A stretch of DNA of 64,000 nucleotides from CALEMW01 sp035447065 (GCA_035447065.1 DAOTGJ010000016.1:6766-70765), one strand, 5' to 3'. Positions 1 to 8,373 are shown, counted from the stretch's first letter. Numbers and translations are program-made. Notes: generated from the letters alone by a model not told the origin.

Positions 1-1794
1 CGCCTGGCCCAGCAGCACCGGCGCTCCGGCGGCGGGAAGGTCGTAGACGGCCAGGTCGGCGCCGGCCGCCCAGAGGCGGTCGCCCAGGGGCAGGAGGACC
101 GCGGCGTCATCGGGCAGCCACACGCTGTCCAGGAGCTGGAAGGCGCCCTGCTCCAGACCGGCCAGGCGCACCAGCAGACCGCCGCCCAGGGCGGCCCAGG
201 TGCGGCCGGCATCGTCACGCGCCAGGGCCGTGAACTCCGCGCCCACGATGTGGTCCACGGCCAGCACCGGCCGCAGGGGTTCGCTCAGGTCGAAGAGGTC
301 GCAGAACTCCAGGCCGGCCACCACGGCCGTGGCGGCCGTCGGGTCGTGCAGGATCGCGGCCGGGGCTCCGGGCAGGTAGGTGGCGTAGCCGGGCACCGGC
401 GCCGAGGGCTCCTCCAGCGACCAGCAGAGCCAGCGGTCGGTGACGGCGGCGTCGGTGGCGCGCACCAGCACGTCCAGGATGCGGCCGCGGAAGGCCACGG
501 CGGCGGGCACGCCGGGCAGCGTGAAGGTGCCGATCAGGGCGGGGGCGTCGGGGTCGGCCACGTCCACCAGGTGCACGCCGCCGGCGTCCACCCCCACGGC
601 GGCCAGGCCGCCGGACAGGGCCAGGCACGACGGCGCGCCGGGCAGGCCGAAGGTGGCCCGTCGCAGCAGCGGATCCGTGTTCAGCAGCCAGAGGTCCGTG
701 CCCGCGGCGGTGCGCACCGCGGCGGCCGCGCGCGCGCCGGCGCGGGCCACGGCGGTCACGGCGTCGTCCGCGGCGTCGGGCGCGAGGGCGGCCATGGGCG
801 ACGGCGATGCGGCGGCGCCGGGCGCCAGGACCACGAGCTCCTGGCCGCGCCCCACGTAGATGCGGCCGCGGGCCGCGGCCAGGGTCTCGCCGCGCAGGGC
901 CAGCGCCGCCAGCGGCGCCCCGTCGGCGGCGTCGAGCAGGGACAGGCCCTCCATGCCGCCCTGGGCGTCGGTGCGCAGCAGCGCGTTCAGGCCGTCCACG
1001 CGCGCCACGCGGCTCCAGCCCGGCACGGCGGGCACGGCGTGGCGCAGGGCGGGCTGCGCGGGATCGGCCAGATCCAGGGTCCAGAGGCCGTCGGCCCCCG
1101 CGAGCACCGCGTCGTCGCCGTGGAGCAGCACGTCGCGAAGCAGGCCGCCGGCGTTCCAGGTGGCCAGGGGAACAGGCGTGGCGGGGTCTGTGAGATCCAG
1201 GAGCTGCAGGTTGGGTTCGGCGGGCCCGGCCACCGCCAGCAGGCCCGGGCGCAGGTCCAGGGCGGCGGCCGGATGCGGCACCTGGCGCACGTCCACGGCG
1301 GCCGGCGTCGCGGGGTCCGCGGCGTCCACGGTCACCAGCCACGACGCGGGCGGCGACGCGCCGGCGTCGACGCAGAGGGCGTAGAGACGATGCCCCAGCC
1401 AGGCGGCGTCCACCGGACGGCCGGGAAGGCTCAGGACACCGCCGGCATCGGCCAAGGTGTCGGCGGTGCGCGTCAGCAGACGCAGCCGACCGGGATCGGC
1501 CAGGAGCGCGGCCACGAGCGTGTCCGCGGGCGCCAGCGCCACGGGCGCCCCGTCCAGGGTCAGGGCGTCGCGCAGGTAGGGGCGATCCGCGTCGGCCAGG
1601 TCGTAGAGCTTCACGGCGCCGGTGGCGAGGCCGGCCAGCAGCTGCTCGCCGGCCGCCGCCAGGGCGGTCACCGCGCCGGCCTGGGCGCGCACCTCGGTCA
1701 CGCGGGGCGCGCCGGTCCAGTCGGCACAAGCGGCGCGGACGGAGCCGGGCGACAGCAGCAGGACGACGAGCAGCGGGCTCAGGCGGCGGACCAT
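1..1794 (-). CDS. Secreted LVIVD-repeat beta-propeller-like protein, C-terminus cut by window edge
   Basis: The frame is open from an ATG at 1794 to the window edge (598 codons) and continues off the left side. The first 22 or so residues form a signal peptide (MVRRLSPLLVVLLLSP followed by small residues). The rest carries recurring LVIVD-type strands such as VKLYDLADADRP, LQLLDLTDPATP, LWTLDLADPAQP and VHLVDVADPDAP, each with the typical D-x-x-D/E-P-x-x-P ending. Such repeats are expected to fold as propeller blades on an exported or surface protein. No catalytic motif is visible, so the function is unknown. The call rests on repeat pattern and signal peptide. It is followed by a compact hairpin and then, in the same direction, lies downstream of ssb. 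Confidence 0.75.
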   Translation of the reverse strand, partial: MVRRLSPLLVVLLLSPGSVRAACADWTGAPRVTEVRAQAGAVTALAAAGEQLLAGLATGAVKLYDLADADRPYLRDALTLDGAPVALAPADTLVAALLADPGRLRLLTRTADTLADAGGVLSLPGRPVDAAWLGHRLYALCVDAGASPPASWLVTVDAADPATPAAVDVRQVPHPAAALDLRPGLLAVAGPAEPNLQLLDLTDPATPVPLATWNAGGLLRDVLLHGDDAVLAGADGLWTLDLADPAQPALRHAVPAVPGWSRVARVDGLNALLRTDAQGGMEGLSLLDAADGAPLAALALRGETLAAARGRIYVGRGQELVVLAPGAAASPSPMAALAPDAADDAVTAVARAGARAAAAVRTAAGTDLWLLNTDPLLRRATFGLPGAPSCLALSGGLAAVGVDAGGVHLVDVADPDAPALIGTFTLPGVPAAVAFRGRILDVLVRATDAAVTDRWLCWSLEEPSAPVPGYATYLPGAPAAILHDPTAATAVVAGLEFCDLFDLSEPLRPVLAVDHIVGAEFTALARDDAGRTWAALGGGLLVRLAGLEQGAFQLLDSVWLPDDAAVLLPLGDRLWAAGADLAVYDLPAAGAPVLLGQA

Positions 1795-1862
1795 GGACAC
1801 CTCCGGTTGCGACCGTCTCAGCATACGGCACGCGGCGCGCCGGCGCACCTCCCCGGACGACG

Positions 1863-1891
1863 AAGGGGCGCTCCCATCGGGAACGCCCCTT
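1863..1891. terminator. Hairpin between ssb and the LVIVD gene
   Basis: An 8-bp stem AAGGGGCG (1863-1870) pairs with CGCCCCTT (1884-1891), and TCCC/GGGA inside the loop can extend it. There is no clear T tract on either strand. It may be a weak terminator after ssb or an mRNA processing/stability hairpin. Confidence 0.45.
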
Positions 1892-1913
1892 CCGGAACTC
1901 ACCGCCGCACGGA

Positions 1914-2402
1914 TCAGAACGGCAGGTCGTCGTCGTCGTTGGGCATGGGGGGCTCGCCGCCGAAGGGATCGCCCTGGCCGCCCTGGCTCTGCTGGGCCTG
2001 GCGCCGCTGGCCGCCGCCCTGGTAGCCGTCGCCGCCGCCCTGGTAGTTGCCGCCGCCGCCCTGGCCGTCGCCGGGCCGGCCGAGCATCTGCATGGTCTGG
2101 GCCACGATCTCGGTGGTGTACTTCTTCTGGCCGTTCTGGTCCTCCCACTCGCGGGTCTGGATGCGGCCCTCGATGTAGACCTGCTTGCCCTTCTGGAGGT
2201 ACTGGCCGCAGATCTCGCCCAGGCGGCCCCACGCCACGACGCGGTGCCACTCGGTGCGCTCCTGCTTCTCGCCGTTGCGGTCGCTCCACTGGTCGGTGGT
2301 GGCCACCGTGAAGTTGCACACCGCGGTGTTGCTCTGGGTGTAGCGCATCTCGGGATCGCGCCCGAGGTTGCCCAGGATGATGGCCTTGTTGACGCTCGCC
2401 AT
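1914..2402 (-). CDS. ssb: Single-stranded DNA-binding protein
   Basis: Binds and protects single-stranded DNA in replication, recombination and repair. The 162-residue product has the SSB OB-fold in residues 1-110: MASVNKAIILGNLGRDPE, then TEWHRVVAWG, a KGKQVYIEGRIQTR strand and the YTTEIVA strand. A Gly/Gln-rich flexible linker follows, and the acidic tip ends in DDDDLPF, the canonical partner-docking tail. The ATG at 2402 is chosen over an upstream one because it has a GGGAGGAG ribosome site 5 bases away and starts at the conserved family N-terminus. A promoter (2473-2501) sits just upstream and downstream of the tRNA terminator, so the gene looks monocistronic or leads into the LVIVD gene. 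Confidence 0.97.
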   Translation of the reverse strand: MASVNKAIILGNLGRDPEMRYTQSNTAVCNFTVATTDQWSDRNGEKQERTEWHRVVAWGRLGEICGQYLQKGKQVYIEGRIQTREWEDQNGQKKYTTEIVAQTMQMLGRPGDGQGGGGNYQGGGDGYQGGGQRRQAQQSQGGQGDPFGGEPPMPNDDDDLPF

Positions 2403-2472
2403 GGAAACTCCTCCCGTTGCGGCACTGCCGCGATCCTCGCCAATCCGAGGTCGGACCGGCCGCGGACGGCCC

Positions 2473-2501
2473 ACTCTAGCCCACCGGGGGCGACGTGTCA
2501 T
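2473..2501 (-). promoter_or_regulatory. Predicted promoter of ssb
   Basis: On the minus strand ATGACA (2496-2501), a 17-base spacer and TAGAGT (2473-2478) resemble a sigma70-type promoter. It lies about 70 bases before the ssb start and after the tRNA terminator. The -10 shares the TAG start seen in other promoters of this window. Confidence 0.5.
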
Positions 2502-2506
2502 CCGTC

Positions 2507-2534
2507 CAAGAAAACGGCCCTCCGAAGAGGGCCG
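2507..2534 (-). terminator. Rho-independent terminator of the tRNA operon
   Basis: On the minus strand an 8-bp stem CGGCCCTC/GAGGGCCG closed by a TTCG tetraloop is followed by TTTTCTTG. It lies about 30 bases past tRNA-His. Confidence 0.9.
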
Positions 2535-2562
2535 GGGCCTCCGCTGCACGGAGGCGATTCAG

Positions 2563-2639
2563 TGGGGTGGATGATGGGATTCGAACCCACGACCACCTGG
2601 ACCACAACCAGGGGCTCTGCCAACTGAGCTACATCCACC
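2563..2639 (-). tRNA. tRNA-His (GTG), CCA encoded
   Basis: Full cloverleaf with anticodon GTG in loop TTGTGGT. The acceptor pairs GGTGGATG with CATCCACC, so the extra 5' G(-1) characteristic of tRNA-His is encoded, and the 3' CCA is encoded. The T-arm GTGGGTTCGAATCCCAT is standard. It is the last of three tRNAs in one transcription unit. Confidence 0.97.
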
Positions 2640-2648
2640 ACCGGAATC

Positions 2649-2725
2649 TGGCGCGCCTGGCAGGATTCGAACCTGCGACCGCCGGATTAGAAGTCCGATG
2701 CTCTGTCCAACTGAGCTACAGGCGC
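2649..2725 (-). tRNA. tRNA-Arg (TCT), CCA encoded
   Basis: Cloverleaf with acceptor GCGCCTG/CAGGCGC, anticodon TCT in loop CTTCTAA (reads AGA/AGG), T-loop GTTCGAAT and encoded CCA. Ten bases separate it from tRNA-His. Confidence 0.96.
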
Positions 2726-2825
2726 GACTTCCATCGATCCGGGCCGCACGCCCTGAGGCGCGGGACCGCAATGATGGGAGACGGCGCCCTCGCTGTCAAG
2801 GCCCCTCAGGGGCCTCGGCGTCGGA

Positions 2826-2902
2826 TGGTCGGGGCGGCGAGATTCGAACTCGCGACCCCCTGCTCCCAAAGCAGGTGCGCTACCGGACTGCGCCACGCCC
2901 CG
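2826..2902 (-). tRNA. tRNA-Pro (TGG), CCA encoded
   Basis: Cloverleaf with acceptor CGGGGCG/CGCCCCG (the C1 start is typical of proline tRNA), anticodon TGG in loop TTTGGGA, and encoded CCA. It is the first gene of the Pro-Arg-His cluster, with 100 bases of spacer before tRNA-Arg. Confidence 0.96.
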
Positions 2903-3062
2903 ACCCAGGGCTTCGTTCCTCCACGGCGTCGCGGGACCGGGTCCCCCGCGGCGTTGCCGACCTCGGCTCCGCACCGCGAACGGCAAGGAGCGGGCCGACC
3001 TCTCCTCCGCGGCGGAGAACGGCCGGGGAAGGCCGGATTCCCCCGCATCGCGGAGTCCGGGG

Positions 3063-3091
3063 AAGCTAGAGGGCGTCCGCCGCGGTGTCAA
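3063..3091 (-). promoter_or_regulatory. Predicted promoter of the Pro-Arg-His tRNA operon
   Basis: A perfect -35 TTGACA (3086-3091), 17 bases of spacer and -10 TAGCTT (3063-3068) on the minus strand, about 160 bases before tRNA-Pro and just past the rdgB stop. Confidence 0.75.
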
Positions 3092-3118
3092 CCGTGCGGG
3101 ACGCGCCTCCGTCGACCG

Positions 3119-4135
3119 TCAGCGGGCGTAGACCCGGGCCGCCGCGGCCAGCAGCCGCCGCATGGCGCGGCCCCGATGGCTGAGGGCGTTCTTCTCCTCG
3201 GGCCCCATCTCCGCCAGGGTGCGGTCGCTCTCCAGCGGGCGGAACACGGGATCGTACCCGAAGCCGCGACCGCCCCGCGGCGTGCGCACGATCTCCCCCA
3301 GCACGCGGCCCTCGGCCGCGAGCTCGCACCACACCGGCGCGTTGACGGCGCGGCCGGGCGCCGCGGCGGGCAGGCCGGCGGGCGCGATCCGGGTGGGTTC
3401 GACGGCGTCGGCCGGACCACGGGCGGTCCAGATCCGCACGTCGGGCAGGCGCAGGGCCTGCGGGTCGGCGCCTGCGGGCCGGCCGCCGTGCCGCACGTCG
3501 GCGGTCAGTTCCTCCAGCACGGCGCGGCGCCGGTCCTGGTCCACGCCCGGCGTGACCACCGGCGCGCGCCGTTCGGCCAGGTACTGATCCCACACGGCGC
3601 GGCGGTCCCGCAGGCCGTTCCAGTAGGCGTGCTCGGCGGCGGCGTCGGCCAGGTGGATGGTGCGGCGGAAGGGATCGTGGACCCAGCGCAGGCGCGTCTC
3701 GGGCCCGGGCGCCGCCGCGGCGTCCAGCCCGCTGTCTTCAGGCCGCGGGTCCACCCAGACGGCGGCGGTGAGGAAGCGGGCGCCGCGGCTGCCGTCGGGT
3801 ACGTGGCGCATCATCTCCGAGAGCAGCTCGCAGTTGGCGCGGTAGTCCGCGGCGGGTCCGGCGAAGCGCGCGGCGAACACGTCGGGCAGGCCGCCCAGGG
3901 CGTCCACCTGCAGGGCCGTGTCGTCGGCCACGCTGATCTCGCCGGTGTAGGCGGCGGTGGCCATGGCCTTGCGCGCCGCGTTGCCCAGGCAGGTGGTGCC
4001 GTCCTCGATCACCTCGGGCAGGCCGGGGTAGTCCGCCGCCGAGCGCACCTCGAAGGGCAGCCCCGCGCTCAGCTCCGCCAGCTCGCGCACCTTGTCCTTG
4101 TTGCGGCTGGCCAGCACCAGGACCCGCTTGCCCAT
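3119..4135 (-). CDS. rdgB: RdgB/HAM1-family nucleoside-triphosphate pyrophosphatase with large insertion
   Basis: The family hydrolyses non-canonical purine nucleotides (ITP, dITP, XTP) to monophosphates. Family motifs are clear at both ends: LASRNKDKVREL (residues 8-19), SVADDTALQVDALGG (68-82, catalytic Asp region), RGGRGFGYDPVF (287-298) and SHRGRAM (319-325). The protein is 338 residues where about 200 is usual, because some 130 residues (about 131-263) are inserted between FLTAAVWVDP and VWCELAAEG. The insert, with stretches such as WVHDPFRRTIHLADAA and AVWDQYLAERRAP, matches no domain I recognise. The ATG at 4135 is 2 bases past the rph stop and preceded by GGAGG. It is the last gene of the smpB operon. 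The pyrophosphatase fold is certain; the substrate range may differ. Confidence 0.9.
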   Translation of the reverse strand: MGKRVLVLASRNKDKVRELAELSAGLPFEVRSAADYPGLPEVIEDGTTCLGNAARKAMATAAYTGEISVADDTALQVDALGGLPDVFAARFAGPAADYRANCELLSEMMRHVPDGSRGARFLTAAVWVDPRPEDSGLDAAAAPGPETRLRWVHDPFRRTIHLADAAAEHAYWNGLRDRRAVWDQYLAERRAPVVTPGVDQDRRRAVLEELTADVRHGGRPAGADPQALRLPDVRIWTARGPADAVEPTRIAPAGLPAAAPGRAVNAPVWCELAAEGRVLGEIVRTPRGGRGFGYDPVFRPLESDRTLAEMGPEEKNALSHRGRAMRRLLAAAARVYAR

Positions 4136-4137
4136 GC

Positions 4138-4851
4138 TCAGGCCTCCAGGCACTGGCGCTGCAGCTTGGTCAGGTGGCCGATGCCGCCGGTGGCCAGCTC
4201 CACCATGGCGTCCAGCTGCTCGCGGCTGAAGGGCGCGCCCTCGGCGGTGCCCTGGATCTCGATGATGCCGCCGTTCTCCGCCATGACCACGTTCATGTCC
4301 GTGCCGGCGCGGGAGTCCTCGGAGTAGTCCAGGTCGATGACCACCCGTCCGTCGATCACGCCCAGGCTCACCGCCGCCACCAGCGAGCGCATGGGGTGGC
4401 GCTTGAGGTTGAGGCGGCTCAGGGCGTCGTAGAGGGCCACGGCGGCGCCGGTGATGCTGGCGCAGCGCGTGCCGCCGTCGGCCTGGATCACATCGCAGTC
4501 CAGGGTCACGGAGATCTCGCCAAGGGCGTTGAGGTCCGTCACCGCCCGCAGGCTGCGGCCGATGAGGCGTTGGATCTCCATGGTGCGCCCGCCCTGCCCG
4601 CTGGCGTTGGCGGCCTCGCGGCGCGTGCGCTCGCCGGTGGCGCGGGGCAGCATGCCGTACTCGGCGGTCACCCAGCCCTGGCCGCTGCCGCGCAGCCAGC
4701 CCGGCACGCCGTGGGCGATGCTCGCCGTGCAGATCACCTTGGTGCGTCCGGTCTCGATGAGCACCGAGCCCTCGGCGTGGGGCAGGTAGTCGCGGGTCAT
4801 GCGCACCGGGCGCAGCTGGGTGGCGGTCCGTCCATCGCTGCGGTCGCTCAC
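4138..4851 (-). CDS. rph: Ribonuclease PH
   Basis: Phosphorolytic 3'-5' exoribonuclease that trims tRNA 3' ends. The 237-residue length fits the family (about 238). Conserved features include GSVLIETGRTKVICTAS, YGMLPRATGERTRREA, EIQRLIGRSLRAVTDL and VVIDLDYSEDSRAGTDMN with the metal-binding acidic cluster. The start is a GTG at 4851 that overlaps the murI stop (GTGA), which agrees with the family N-terminus and suggests translational coupling. It is followed 2 bases later by rdgB, a pairing seen in many bacteria. Confidence 0.96.
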   Translation of the reverse strand: MSDRSDGRTATQLRPVRMTRDYLPHAEGSVLIETGRTKVICTASIAHGVPGWLRGSGQGWVTAEYGMLPRATGERTRREAANASGQGGRTMEIQRLIGRSLRAVTDLNALGEISVTLDCDVIQADGGTRCASITGAAVALYDALSRLNLKRHPMRSLVAAVSLGVIDGRVVIDLDYSEDSRAGTDMNVVMAENGGIIEIQGTAEGAPFSREQLDAMVELATGGIGHLTKLQRQCLEA

Positions 4852-5693
4852 GGGGTCTCCTCCCGGCCCAGGGACAGGTGTCCGTCCCAGTGGGCCTCGT
4901 TCACGTTCACGGTCTGCACGTCGTCGATGGGACGGCCCAGGAACCGGGCGCCCACCTCGCGGAACTTCCAGGGGATGTCGCTCAGCCAGAACTCCATGGT
5001 TCCGGGACCGGCGTCGGGGTCGCGGGACAGGCCTCGTTCCTGCAGGAGCGCGGCGGCGGCGGCGGCCAGGGTCTCGGCCGAATCCACGAGCGCCACGTCG
5101 GGCCCCATGAAACGGCCGATGACGTCCTTCAGCAAGGGATAGTGGGTGCAGCCCAGGATCAGCGTGTCCACGCCGGCGCCGCGCAGGGGCTCCAGCTCCT
5201 CGGCCACGGACAGGCGCGTGATGGGATGCTCGATCATCCCCTCCTCCACCAGCGGCACGAACAGGGGGCAGGGCCGCGCCAGCACCCGCGTGGACGCGAT
5301 GCTGCGGCCCAGCAGCTCCTGGTAGCGTCCGCTGTTCACGGTGCCGCGCGTGGCGATCACGCCCACGGGCCCGCCGCGCGTGCACGCCAACGCCGCCTGC
5401 ACGCCGGGCTCGATCACGCCCAGCACCGGCACCGGCAGGATCTTCTTCAGGTGCTCCAGGGCGAATGCCGACGCCGTGTTGCAGGCCACCACCACCAGCT
5501 TCACGCCGCGGTTCACGAGGAACGCGGCGTCCTGGGCCGCGAAGGCCTGCACGGTGCGTTCGCCCTTGGTGCCGTAGGGCACGCGGGCCGTGTCGCCGAA
5601 ATACAGCAGATCCTCCGCCGGCAGACGCCGATGGAGCTCGCGCAGGACGGTCAGCCCGCCCATCCCGGAATCGAAGACGCCGATGGGTCCCAC
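4848..5693 (-). CDS. murI: Glutamate racemase
   Basis: Makes D-glutamate for peptidoglycan. The 281-residue product begins GPIGVFDSGMGGLTVL, has the substrate motif YFGDTARVPYG, the first catalytic cysteine in VVVACNTASA (about residue 73) and the second in LILGCTHYPLL. The start is a GTG at 5693, one base past the stop of the GerMN gene. The neighbouring amidase and GerMN protein also concern the cell wall. Confidence 0.96.
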   Translation of the reverse strand: MGPIGVFDSGMGGLTVLRELHRRLPAEDLLYFGDTARVPYGTKGERTVQAFAAQDAAFLVNRGVKLVVVACNTASAFALEHLKKILPVPVLGVIEPGVQAALACTRGGPVGVIATRGTVNSGRYQELLGRSIASTRVLARPCPLFVPLVEEGMIEHPITRLSVAEELEPLRGAGVDTLILGCTHYPLLKDVIGRFMGPDVALVDSAETLAAAAAALLQERGLSRDPDAGPGTMEFWLSDIPWKFREVGARFLGRPIDDVQTVNVNEAHWDGHLSLGREETP

Positions 5694-5694
5694 G

Positions 5695-6300
5695 TCACTC
5701 CCACCGCGCCGGCACCAGGGGGCGGTCGCAGCGCACGTGTCCGGCCAGGGTCTCGGTCTGGCGGCCGTCCACCAGCAGGCCCACGCTGCGGATCTCGGGG
5801 AAGTTGACGGCGATGGTGCGCAGCAGCACGCGCAGGGTGGCCTGCTCGGCCGCCACGCCGCCGGGATGGCCGGAGACCAGACGGGAGTTGAAGTCCAGCA
5901 CGATGCGTCCCTGGTCGACGTCATGGAACACGGACTGCAGCCGCGTGCCGGAAGGGAAGACGCGCACGGCGCCATTGGGCAGGTCGGCCGCGAGCAGCGC
6001 GTCCAGCACGGCGCGCAGATCCTCGTCCAGACGATCGCGCGTGGGGATGGGACGCTCCTCGGCCAGCAGGGCGCGCCCGTCGGCCCGCAGGTGATAGATC
6101 AGCACGGAGCGGGTGCCGGCCAGCTCGGCGTCGGCGTCCACGGCCGCAGCGGGCAGCAGCAGGCCCGTTTCGCCGCTGCCGCGGCTCACGTACCAGCCCA
6201 GGAACCCGGCGGCGCAGCCCAGCAGCAGCAGCAGCACGCTGAACGTGGTCCAGAAGACGCGGCCCGCGCCGCGTTCGCGTCGGCGACCGGTGCCGGTCAT
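5695..6300 (-). CDS. Membrane-anchored GerMN-domain protein
   Basis: A 201-residue protein with a short Arg-rich N-terminus, one membrane helix (about residues 15-37, TTFSVLLLLLGCAAGFLGWY) and an extracytoplasmic GerMN-like domain (about 85-190). GerMN signatures include PNGAVRVFPSGTRL, GRIVLDFNSRLVSGHPGG and a closing IRSVGLLVDGRQTETLAGH. GerMN domains occur in spore germination protein GerM but also in non-spore-formers beside cell-wall amidases, as here. The ATG at 6300 overlaps the amidase stop (ATGA). It probably acts with the amidase at the septum or envelope; this is inferred from context. Confidence 0.82.
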   Translation of the reverse strand: MTGTGRRRERGAGRVFWTTFSVLLLLLGCAAGFLGWYVSRGSGETGLLLPAAAVDADAELAGTRSVLIYHLRADGRALLAEERPIPTRDRLDEDLRAVLDALLAADLPNGAVRVFPSGTRLQSVFHDVDQGRIVLDFNSRLVSGHPGGVAAEQATLRVLLRTIAVNFPEIRSVGLLVDGRQTETLAGHVRCDRPLVPARWE

Positions 6301-7826
6301 CGCTCCTCCTCCACGGCCGGCGCCAGCCCCAGGCGCTCCGCCACCGAGGCGCGGTAGGCCTTGACCGCATTGGCCAGCGCCGCCGCCAGACGCCGGCGGT
6401 CGCTGCCGCCGGACAGCAGATCCTCGTCCTCGGCGTTGCTCAGGAGGCCGACCTCCACCAGAACCGCCGGCATGTCCACGCCGCGCAGCACCGGCAGGTC
6501 GGCCCGGTCCAGATCGCGCACGGTCTGCCCCGCGTCCAGGCTCAGACGGGTCAGAACGGTCTCGCCGAGAAGGGCGCTCTCGGTCAGATGCTGCTGCTGC
6601 ACGGTCTCCCAGTCCGGGAAGTCGCCGCTGCCGCCGGCCGCATCCCGCGGCAGGACCCAGGCCGTGGCGCCGCGGCGGGATCCCGCGAACCAGCCCCCGG
6701 CGTGCAGGCTGAGGAAGACGTCGCCGCGGGCGGTGTTGGCGCGCTCGGCGCGTTCGTCGGCGCCCCGGGCGTCGTCGCCGCCGCGGGTGAGCACCACCTG
6801 GAAGCCCGCGTTCTCCAGCAGGTCCCGCACGTCGCGCGCGAGGTCCAGCATCAGGTCCTTCTCGCGCCGGGCCGACGAGACCACCACGCCGTTGTCGTCG
6901 CCGCCGTGACCGGGATCGAGCACCACGCGCCGCACCTCGCGCGGCGGCTGGACAAGGCTCGCGGGCGTGCCCATGCTGCGCTCGCCGCGCACCGGCGGCG
7001 CCGGCAGCCCCGAGGCCGCTTCGGCCAGGTCGATCACGATGGTGCGCCCGCCGTTCTCGCTCGACGTGACGGCGTCCGAGGTCAGGGGCAGCACCGACAC
7101 CTCCAGCACCGCGCGCCCGTCCTCCTGTCGCGCCCGCACGGAGCGAACCAGGCCGTGCCCCCCAACGCCTTCGGCCAAGCTGCGCTCCAGCACGCCGCCG
7201 CGCAGGGTCAGCAGCAGCCGGTCGCTGGCGGGCCGCTCCAACGACCAACGCAGCGCCTGCGAGCAACCCACCTTGAGCAGGGTGCTGCGGCCGTGGGTCT
7301 CCACGCGCAGGGAGGTGACGTTGGCGCGGCCTCCCCCCACGGTCAGCGTGGCGGAGCCGGGATCCCAGGACACGCCCTCCCCGGTCAGGGCCGCGAGCAC
7401 GCGCTCGCCGGCGGTCACCGGGATCCAGAGATCGCCGTCCTGGGCGTAGGGAGGCGTGGGCAGCAGCACGTCGCGCGCGTCCAGCCGTACCAACCGGCTG
7501 CCGTGGGTGAAGACGGCCTCGCGCCCGCCCACGCTCAGGCGCAGGCTCATGCCGGCGTCCCGCCAGAAGCGGCCGGCCCGCACCAACGAGGCCATGTCCG
7601 CCGCCGACAGGTAAGGCACCGCGGCGCCGTCGCAGAGCCGTCGGCCCTCCAGGGTGAGCTGGCGGCGCTCGCCGCCGGCGAACACCACGCGCACCTCCTC
7701 CACGCCGGCTCCGGGGTTCCAGGCCGTCGGCGGCGGCGCGGGTGTCTGGGCGGCGACGGGCACGCCGGCCATCCACGACAGCAGCACCATCGCCAGCAGC
7801 AGCGTCCGTGCGATGCGCACCGTCAT
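6297..7826 (-). CDS. Secreted N-acetylmuramoyl-L-alanine amidase (Amidase_3)
   Basis: Zinc hydrolase cutting the bond between muramic acid and the stem peptide. The 509-residue product has a signal peptide (about 1-27), an N-terminal region with copper-amine-oxidase-like and AMIN-like beta segments (to about 280), and a catalytic Amidase_3 domain (about 300-490). Zinc ligands and catalytic residues appear in VVLDPGHGGDDNG, the Glu of ARREKDLML, FLSLHAGG and the Glu of AVLVEVGLLSNAEDE. The ATG at 7826 overlaps the smpB stop. The long N-terminal part is likely a targeting or wall-binding module, as in AmiC-type enzymes. Confidence 0.92.
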   Translation of the reverse strand: MTVRIARTLLLAMVLLSWMAGVPVAAQTPAPPPTAWNPGAGVEEVRVVFAGGERRQLTLEGRRLCDGAAVPYLSAADMASLVRAGRFWRDAGMSLRLSVGGREAVFTHGSRLVRLDARDVLLPTPPYAQDGDLWIPVTAGERVLAALTGEGVSWDPGSATLTVGGGRANVTSLRVETHGRSTLLKVGCSQALRWSLERPASDRLLLTLRGGVLERSLAEGVGGHGLVRSVRARQEDGRAVLEVSVLPLTSDAVTSSENGGRTIVIDLAEAASGLPAPPVRGERSMGTPASLVQPPREVRRVVLDPGHGGDDNGVVVSSARREKDLMLDLARDVRDLLENAGFQVVLTRGGDDARGADERAERANTARGDVFLSLHAGGWFAGSRRGATAWVLPRDAAGGSGDFPDWETVQQQHLTESALLGETVLTRLSLDAGQTVRDLDRADLPVLRGVDMPAVLVEVGLLSNAEDEDLLSGGSDRRRLAAALANAVKAYRASVAERLGLAPAVEEER

Positions 7827-8305
7827 CCCCGTCCCATCTCCCGCCGGATCCGCATGTCCGAGTCGCGCTTGGCCTGCGACTGCCGCTTGTCGTGCAGCTT
7901 CTTGCCGCGCGCGAGCCCCAGCTCCAGCTTGGCGATGCCCTTCTTGAAGTAGATCGACAGAGGCACCAGCGTCAGCCCCTTCTCCTCCAGCTTGGGCCGG
8001 ATCTTGCGGATCTCGCGCCGGTTCAGCAGCAGCTTGCGCCGACGGAAGGGCTCGTGGTTCTGCTGATTGGCCATCTCGTAGGGGCCGATGTGCGTCTTGA
8101 CCAGCCACGCCTCGCCCTCGCGGATCTCCGCGTAGGAGTCACCCAGGTTCACGCGCCCGGCACGCAGCGCCTTCACCTCGCTGCCGAGCAGCACGAGCCC
8201 GGCCTCCCAACGGTCGAGGATCTCGAACTCGTGGAAGGCCTTCTTGTTCTTGGCGATGCTCTTGATCCCGCTGGGGGCGGCCTTCTTGGCCGACTTGGCT
8301 GCCAT
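7823..8305 (-). CDS. smpB: SsrA-binding protein SmpB
   Basis: Partner of tmRNA in rescuing stalled ribosomes. The 160-residue product has the SmpB core: KAFHEFEILDRWEAGLVLLG, SEVKALRAGRVNLGDSYA, NHEPFRRRKLLLNRREIRK and LVPLSIYFKKGIAKLELGLA. The basic C-terminal tail (GKKLHDKRQSQAKRD) is the part that enters the decoding site. A 12-residue Ala/Lys-rich N-terminal extension precedes the core. It is the first gene of the six-gene operon running to rdgB. No ssrA gene is present in the window. Confidence 0.97.
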   Translation of the reverse strand: MAAKSAKKAAPSGIKSIAKNKKAFHEFEILDRWEAGLVLLGSEVKALRAGRVNLGDSYAEIREGEAWLVKTHIGPYEMANQQNHEPFRRRKLLLNRREIRKIRPKLEEKGLTLVPLSIYFKKGIAKLELGLARGKKLHDKRQSQAKRDSDMRIRREMGRG

Positions 8306-8344
8306 CGTACCTCTCCGCTAGGAGCGCCCGCAAACCGATCTGCG

Positions 8345-8373
8345 AAACTAGCATCCGGCCTGCGGGGGCAGAA
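8345..8373 (-). promoter_or_regulatory. Possible promoter of the smpB operon
   Basis: On the minus strand TTCTGC (8368-8373), 17 bases, then TAGTTT (8345-8350) about 40 bases before the smpB start. The -35 is weak, but the -10 has a TG one base upstream (extended -10). Confidence 0.4.

Noticed and set aside
7823..8305. tmRNA gene next to smpB
   Set aside because: The adjacent sequence holds only promoters and tRNA-Leu; no tmRNA-like ends or tag reading frame are visible.
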